Translations under genes and position numbers: made by a program
The notes under the pieces: generated by a model
The model's database searches: none
Seen by the model: the letters and a program-made list of their open reading frames with translations, nothing else
What the model was told of the DNA's origin: nothing
NCBI RefSeq assembly: GCF_000015865.1
Contig: NC_009012.1
Location: 930,001 to 994,000, forward strand
Length of the DNA: 64,000 nucleotides
Source: Acetivibrio thermocellus ATCC 27405
GTDB lineage: Bacteria; Bacillota; Clostridia; Acetivibrionales; Acetivibrionaceae
Direction: 5' to 3'
Part shown: in pieces, positions 62,716 to 64,000 of the stretch
Layout of the letters: each line of letters opens with the position of its first letter
Position numbering within the stretch: the stretch's first letter is position 1

Positions 62716-62840
62716 AACCACCGGCTCAGCCGGTGGTTTGCTCTAACCCTATACGGGCATGGTTCTTGCAGCGTTTTAAGACACATTGAATGGTTCGCCA
62801 ACCGCATATTCTTCTCAAGCCACCACTAAAGTGGTTTTAT
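62716..62840. repeat. Structured element bounded by hairpins; possible IS200/IS605-type end or MITE
   Basis: One side is a 10-bp perfect hairpin AACCACCGGC/GCCGGTTGG-like (arms 62716-62725 and 62729-62738). The other side is CCACT-AA-AGTGG (about 62822-62833), with a third possible stem GCCCGTATAGGG (minus strand) at about 62749-62760. The roughly 125 bp between are more GC-rich than the flanks and carry no ORF. Such hairpin-bounded, ORF-less segments resemble ends of IS200/IS605 elements or their guide-RNA region, but no tnpA/tnpB remnant is visible. Confidence 0.4.
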
Positions 62841-63133
62841 CTTTTGCTTTGGTTTGCTTCTATTATTTCTACTCCTTTCATTTCGCCCGGCTTTCTTAAT
62901 ATTTATCCCATGTATTTCCTTATATTTCCGTATACTACTTATTTCCTATATTTTGGTGCAAATACCATATGGTATTTACAATTCCCTTGCGTATGTGCTA
63001 AACTATATAATCCTTACCTGGCTTCAGCTATTATTCCGTAAAAAATTAGTATATAAAGGTACAAAGCCTCTTTATTTTCACTGGGTTCCTCATAATCCAA
63101 CCTTCATATTATAAATTATGACTTAAGTATACA
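62841..63133. other. Non-coding AT-rich stretch
   Basis: About 290 bases between the hairpin element and the end of the permease gene. Open frames on the plus strand lack an SD and look like chance hydrophobic frames. No terminator for the permease operon was clear. Confidence 0.5.
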
Positions 63134-63808
63134 TTATCTCATAAGATACTTACGCTGTTCTATTAAGAAAGCTGATACAACATACAACACCAGCCCTGTT
63201 AGCCAATGGGCCACGGCATATTTCAGCGAGGACTCAAAAGGCTTCGGATTAATCCATTGGCATGTATGCCAAAGCCAACTGGCCCCTCCTCTGTAAAAAA
63301 AGCTTATAGCAACCCACAAAATCGGAATGCCGTAACCAATTATAAGTTGTCTGCTCACTAAAAAAGCCGTCATTCCGAAACCTGACACAAAAAAGAGGGC
63401 TCCTGCAATTAAAAATATATCAACAATGCCATACTCAAGTCTGTCACCATCACTTATAGAATATATAAAATACAGTAGCAGCAATACAAAACCGGTATAT
63501 ATTGCAAACAGTCTCAACATTCTCAGAAAACCGTATTTAAACCCGTCTATGGGAAGTGACAATATCAATTCTTTGCTTTCCGGTTGTACAATTTCCATAT
63601 AAGGGGTTAGTATCCAGGCCAATACACCAACTACCGATACTACAAACACAGTCGTCTGAAGCAAAATATATTTTGTCGCCGCTCCTCCCATAAGCACAAG
63701 GAAGAATATCATAACTGCCGCAAAGGCAAGCAGTATAAAATACCCAACATAACTTACCGTTTTCAAATCAAAAATCAAAGGTACCATCTTATTTACGCGT
63801 TTATCCAT
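63134..63808 (-). CDS. ABC-2 type transporter permease subunit (probable)
   Basis: A 224-residue integral membrane protein with about six hydrophobic segments (near 15-38, 45-67, 95-117, 127-150, 155-175, 198-216). The intracellular loop PESKELILSLPIDGFKYGFLRM is like the coupling region of ABC-2 permeases. It overlaps the preceding ATP-binding subunit gene by 16 bases, so the two are translationally coupled. The substrate is unknown. ATG at 63808 lies nine bases after GGAGGAAGG. Confidence 0.75.
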   Translation of the reverse strand: MDKRVNKMVPLIFDLKTVSYVGYFILLAFAAVMIFFLVLMGGAATKYILLQTTVFVVSVVGVLAWILTPYMEIVQPESKELILSLPIDGFKYGFLRMLRLFAIYTGFVLLLLYFIYSISDGDRLEYGIVDIFLIAGALFFVSGFGMTAFLVSRQLIIGYGIPILWVAISFFYRGGASWLWHTCQWINPKPFESSLKYAVAHWLTGLVLYVVSAFLIEQRKYLMR

Positions 63809-64000
63809 GTCAAATAACCTTCCTCCACCGTTGGTTGAACCGCCTCCGCATCTTCCGACGGTTTTTCTTCGGAATAAACCCGAATTTCCAAATTATTATC
63901 CGCATTGGTGTTTGTTGAAAGTATCTTGTACTTGCCCTCTATTTTATAAAAATCATTACTGTTTATAACCATTTTCCATACTTTCCCTTTTGCCATGTTT
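63793..64000 (-). CDS. ABC transporter ATP-binding protein, C-terminal end (truncated by window)
   Basis: The last roughly 68 residues of an ATP-binding subunit; its 5' part lies beyond the right edge. Visible are GKVWKMVI, a short beta-rich segment (ILSTNTNADNNLEIRVYSEEKP) and DAEAVQPTVEEGYLTWIN, a C-terminus common in drug/antibiotic-type ABC-2 ATPases. The ATPase motifs are outside the window, so the assignment rests on this tail and the coupled permease. Confidence 0.65.
   Translation of the reverse strand, partial: NMAKGKVWKMVINSNDFYKIEGKYKILSTNTNADNNLEIRVYSEEKPSEDAEAVQPTVEEGYLTWINA

Noticed and set aside
62790-63114. Two hydrophobic plus-strand frames after the hairpin element
   Set aside because: No ribosome binding site, overlapping each other, in an AT-rich non-coding stretch.
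1-64000. tRNA, rRNA, CRISPR arrays or prophage genes
   Set aside because: Looked for by eye on both strands; none with supporting structure was found. A covariance-model scan was not possible.

Overview
The window looks like a chromosomal segment of the cellulolytic, spore-forming, thermophilic clostridium Clostridium (Acetivibrio) thermocellum or a very close relative. The main reason is the gene at 31597-34041. Its 814 residues have the GH5 - dockerin - CE2 layout of cellulosomal endoglucanase CelE, with Glu193, Glu316, Ser612 and His791 at the positions I recall for that enzyme. Other support comes from a second dockerin-bearing esterase beside it, Spo0A and SpoIVB, Firmicutes gene order throughout, AT-rich spacers and strong GGAGG ribosome binding sites. 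I ran no database search, so names rest on recognising motifs and synteny.

Layout. 1-4.2 kb (minus): translation/SRP operon ylxM-ffh-rpsP-khpA-rimM-trmD-rplS. 4.4-5.6 kb: SOS pair, yneA-like LysM gene divergent from lexA, with three LexA boxes between them. 5.7-17.8 kb (minus): miaB ... ylbF-mutS-mutL-miaA-hfq, interrupted between miaB and ylbF by a CAP-domain secreted protein, a HAD hydrolase, an acetyltransferase and a broken lipoprotein/chemoreceptor fusion. 17.8-20.7 kb: phosphoribosyltransferase-like protein, a small unknown protein (plus) and aroB. 20.8-29.5 kb (minus): ileS behind a T-box leader, then the division cluster divIVA-ylmH-yggT-sepF-yggS, an HlyD-like membrane protein and a PLP enzyme. 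29.6-36 kb (minus): intracellular GH13 amylase, celE and a double-SGNH esterase with dockerin. 36.2-38.1 kb (plus): OmpR-type two-component system. 38.2-39.7 kb: complete IS256-family element. 39.7-40.4 kb: short unknown ORFs and a broken solute-binding lipoprotein. 40.6-42.3 kb (plus): RluA-type pseudouridine synthase and MerR-type regulator. 42.4-50.5 kb (minus): chemosensory operon cheY-cheA-cheW-cheR-cheB-hybrid kinase-response regulator. 51-56.8 kb (minus): nadK-argR-recN-spoIVB-spo0A. 57.2-62.7 kb (plus): one 1826-residue signalling protein (pseudokinase, ATPase, TPR, GAF, GGDEF, GAF). 62.7-64 kb: structured palindromic element and the end of an ABC transporter operon (minus).

How the parts fit. 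Most of the window is conserved housekeeping: translation, mismatch and recombination repair, cell division and sporulation. The accessory part is polysaccharide degradation (celE, the CE3-type esterase, intracellular amylase) surrounded by signal transduction: a two-component system, a chemosensory array with a hybrid kinase, and a giant c-di-GMP protein. Two broken lipoprotein genes and an IS256 copy mark sites of recent rearrangement. No tRNA, rRNA or CRISPR array was seen.
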